Source of the DNA: Alphaproteobacteria bacterium
Lineage (GTDB): Bacteria > Pseudomonadota > Alphaproteobacteria > RF32 > CAG-239
Direction: 5' to 3'
DNA length: 5,075 nt
Assembly: GCA_017452115.1 (NCBI GenBank)
Contig: JAFTNB010000046.1
Coordinates: 1 to 5,075, forward strand
Shown here: in pieces, positions 3,876-5,075 of the stretch
How the letters are laid out: the number at the start of each line of letters is the position of its first letter
How positions within the stretch are numbered: position 1 is the first letter of the stretch
Program-made: the position numbers and the translations under genes
Notes under the pieces: model-generated
The model's input: only the letters and a program-made list of their open reading frames with translations
Told to the model about the DNA's origin: nothing
Database searches by the model: none

Positions 3876-5075
3876 TTATATATAACTTATCGGAATTATA
3901 TATACATCCTTATTAAGAGGAATAAATTTATCATTTAAGCAAACAATTGCTCCCACACCTCTCTTTTTTTCATCAATCAACTTAAAATTTTTAGCCATAG
4001 ACATTGTCGGAGTTGCTGTTTGTTTTATTTCAATAGGATATACTTTATTATTTTCTTCTATAATAACATCAATTTCTTCTTTGTTTGAATCTCTATAGTA
4101 GTAAATATTCGGCGTTTTTCCATTATGAATATAACTTTTTACAATTTCAGAAACTGTATAAGTTTCTATAAAAGCTCCGCTTAAATGACTATCCATCAAC
4201 ATTTGTGCTGTATTTATACCACATAAGTGAGCACATAATCCGGTATCCATAAAATACATTTTTGGTGTTTTAGATAATCTTTTACCAATGTTATTTGCAA
4301 AATATGGTTGTAACAAATATACAATACCTAAAGTTTGCAAAACACTAAGCCATGATTTGGCTGTATTTGGAGAAATGTCTGAATCACGAGCAATGTCTGT
4401 ATAATTCAAAACTTGTGATGTTCTGCTTGCCAGTATTTTTATAAATCTTCTAAATGATGTGTTTTCCTCTATTTTGATAATATCTTTAACATCTTGCATC
4501 AGGTAGGTATCTATATAAGATTTATAGTATAATTCCCAATCTGTTACACCATCAAACAATTGGGGATATGAACCTTTATGAATAACATCAAATGTTTCTT
4601 TTGCTGTCCAAACAGGTCTTTTGGTTTGTAAATCCAAGTCCGGAGTAAAAGCACCTCTTGTATGGTCATGGGTCTTTTCTGATTGTGAAAAACCTTGTAA
4701 ATCTAATACAGCAACACGACCGGCAAGACTCTCTGTTACATTTTTCATCAAGTCAAATTTTTGTGAACCAGTAAGCCAAAACAAACCTATTTCATCAGTA
4801 TTGTCTACCATTTTCTTAATATATAAGAAAAGTTCAGGTGCTTTTTGCACCTCATCAATTAACAAAGGAGGTTGATATTTTTGAAAAAACAAATTAGGGT
4901 CTGTTTTGGCTAATGCTAAATCATCACCATCATCTAACGATACCTTTGTTCTATTGTCTTCTTTTAGTTTGTCAAAGATAGTAGATTTACCAACTTGACG
5001 AGGACCGGTCATTAATACAACCTTAAATGATTTTGTAGCTTTTTCAACGATATCCGATAGTGTTCTTTCATAAAA
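3876..5075 (-). CDS. AAA-family ATPase with DUF4143 C-terminal region (N-terminus cut by window edge)
   Basis: An ATP-binding protein of the common AAA_14/DUF4143 type, probably cytoplasmic; its cellular role is not established. The frame stays open past an internal ATG at 5012 to the window edge, adding 21 residues (F-Y-E-R-T-L-S-D-I...) that match how this family begins, so the true start lies just beyond 5075. Numbering the 399 visible residues: Walker A G-P-R-Q-V-G-K-S-T at 24-32; Walker B L-L-I-D-E at 71-75; sensor-like T-G-S at 102-104; L-A-G-R with a possible arginine finger near 120; a helix-turn-helix-like stretch near 225-252; and near the end I-D at 335-336 with E-I-K at 349-351, resembling the D...E-x-K core of PD-(D/E)XK nucleases. 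All key ATPase residues are present and the gene looks intact apart from the edge. Stop is TAA at 3876-3878. It converges on the 102-residue gene and appears unrelated to the lipoprotein operon. Such genes are often accessory and present in many copies in host-associated bacteria. Confidence 0.88.
   Translation of the reverse strand, partial: FYERTLSDIVEKATKSFKVVLMTGPRQVGKSTIFDKLKEDNRTKVSLDDGDDLALAKTDPNLFFQKYQPPLLIDEVQKAPELFLYIKKMVDNTDEIGLFWLTGSQKFDLMKNVTESLAGRVAVLDLQGFSQSEKTHDHTRGAFTPDLDLQTKRPVWTAKETFDVIHKGSYPQLFDGVTDWELYYKSYIDTYLMQDVKDIIKIEENTSFRRFIKILASRTSQVLNYTDIARDSDISPNTAKSWLSVLQTLGIVYLLQPYFANNIGKRLSKTPKMYFMDTGLCAHLCGINTAQMLMDSHLSGAFIETYTVSEIVKSYIHNGKTPNIYYYRDSNKEEIDVIIEENNKVYPIEIKQTATPTMSMAKNFKLIDEKKRGVGAIVCLNDKFIPLNKDVYIIPISYI

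Noticed and set aside
4621..4875. 84-codon open frame on the plus strand
   Set aside because: Runs antisense through the conserved ATPase region of the DUF4143 gene; a shadow frame.
1..5075. CRISPR array, tRNA or rRNA gene, insertion sequence or prophage
   Set aside because: No regularly spaced direct repeats, no tRNA-like fold, no rRNA segment, and no transposase, integrase or terminal inverted repeats were seen on either strand.

Overview
The window is AT-rich and reads as Gram-negative (diderm) DNA. It encodes a signal-peptide-bearing outer-membrane beta-barrel protein of the Slam type and, directly upstream, a lipoprotein with a TbpB-like C-terminal barrel. AT-rich host-associated alphaproteobacteria carry such pairs, but the class is an inference and I cannot name a genus from these bases.

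Layout. Positions 1-484 hold no convincing protein gene. This stretch contains two sets of inverted repeats (28-112 and 213-236) and then a compact RNA-like element (about 243-460) that ends in a strong intrinsic terminator (441-469). The terminator lies only 17 bases before the ribosome binding site of the first gene, too close for a separate promoter. A two-gene operon follows: a surface lipoprotein (497-2104) and, four bases later, its likely outer-membrane translocator of the Slam/DUF560 family (2109-3470). A 102-residue protein of unknown function (3534-3842) comes next. It ends in a short hairpin that probably terminates transcription from both sides. Converging on it from the right edge is a minus-strand AAA ATPase with a DUF4143 C-terminal region (3876 to beyond 5075), whose N-terminus is cut by the window edge.

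How the parts may work together. The lipoprotein would be exported by Sec, lipidated on Cys19, carried to the outer membrane and flipped to the cell surface by the Slam protein encoded next to it. The leader upstream folds by hand into a long closing stem, two more nested helices and a junction of four hairpins. Its closing stem uses the same bases as the 5' arm of the terminator. A neighbouring segment (433-439) is a perfect complement of the lipoprotein gene's ribosome binding site (487-493). These mutually exclusive pairings look like a switch acting on transcription, translation or both. I do not recognise the RNA as a known riboswitch class, and it is the most interesting object in the window. 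The pairings are seen in the sequence; the regulatory role is inferred.
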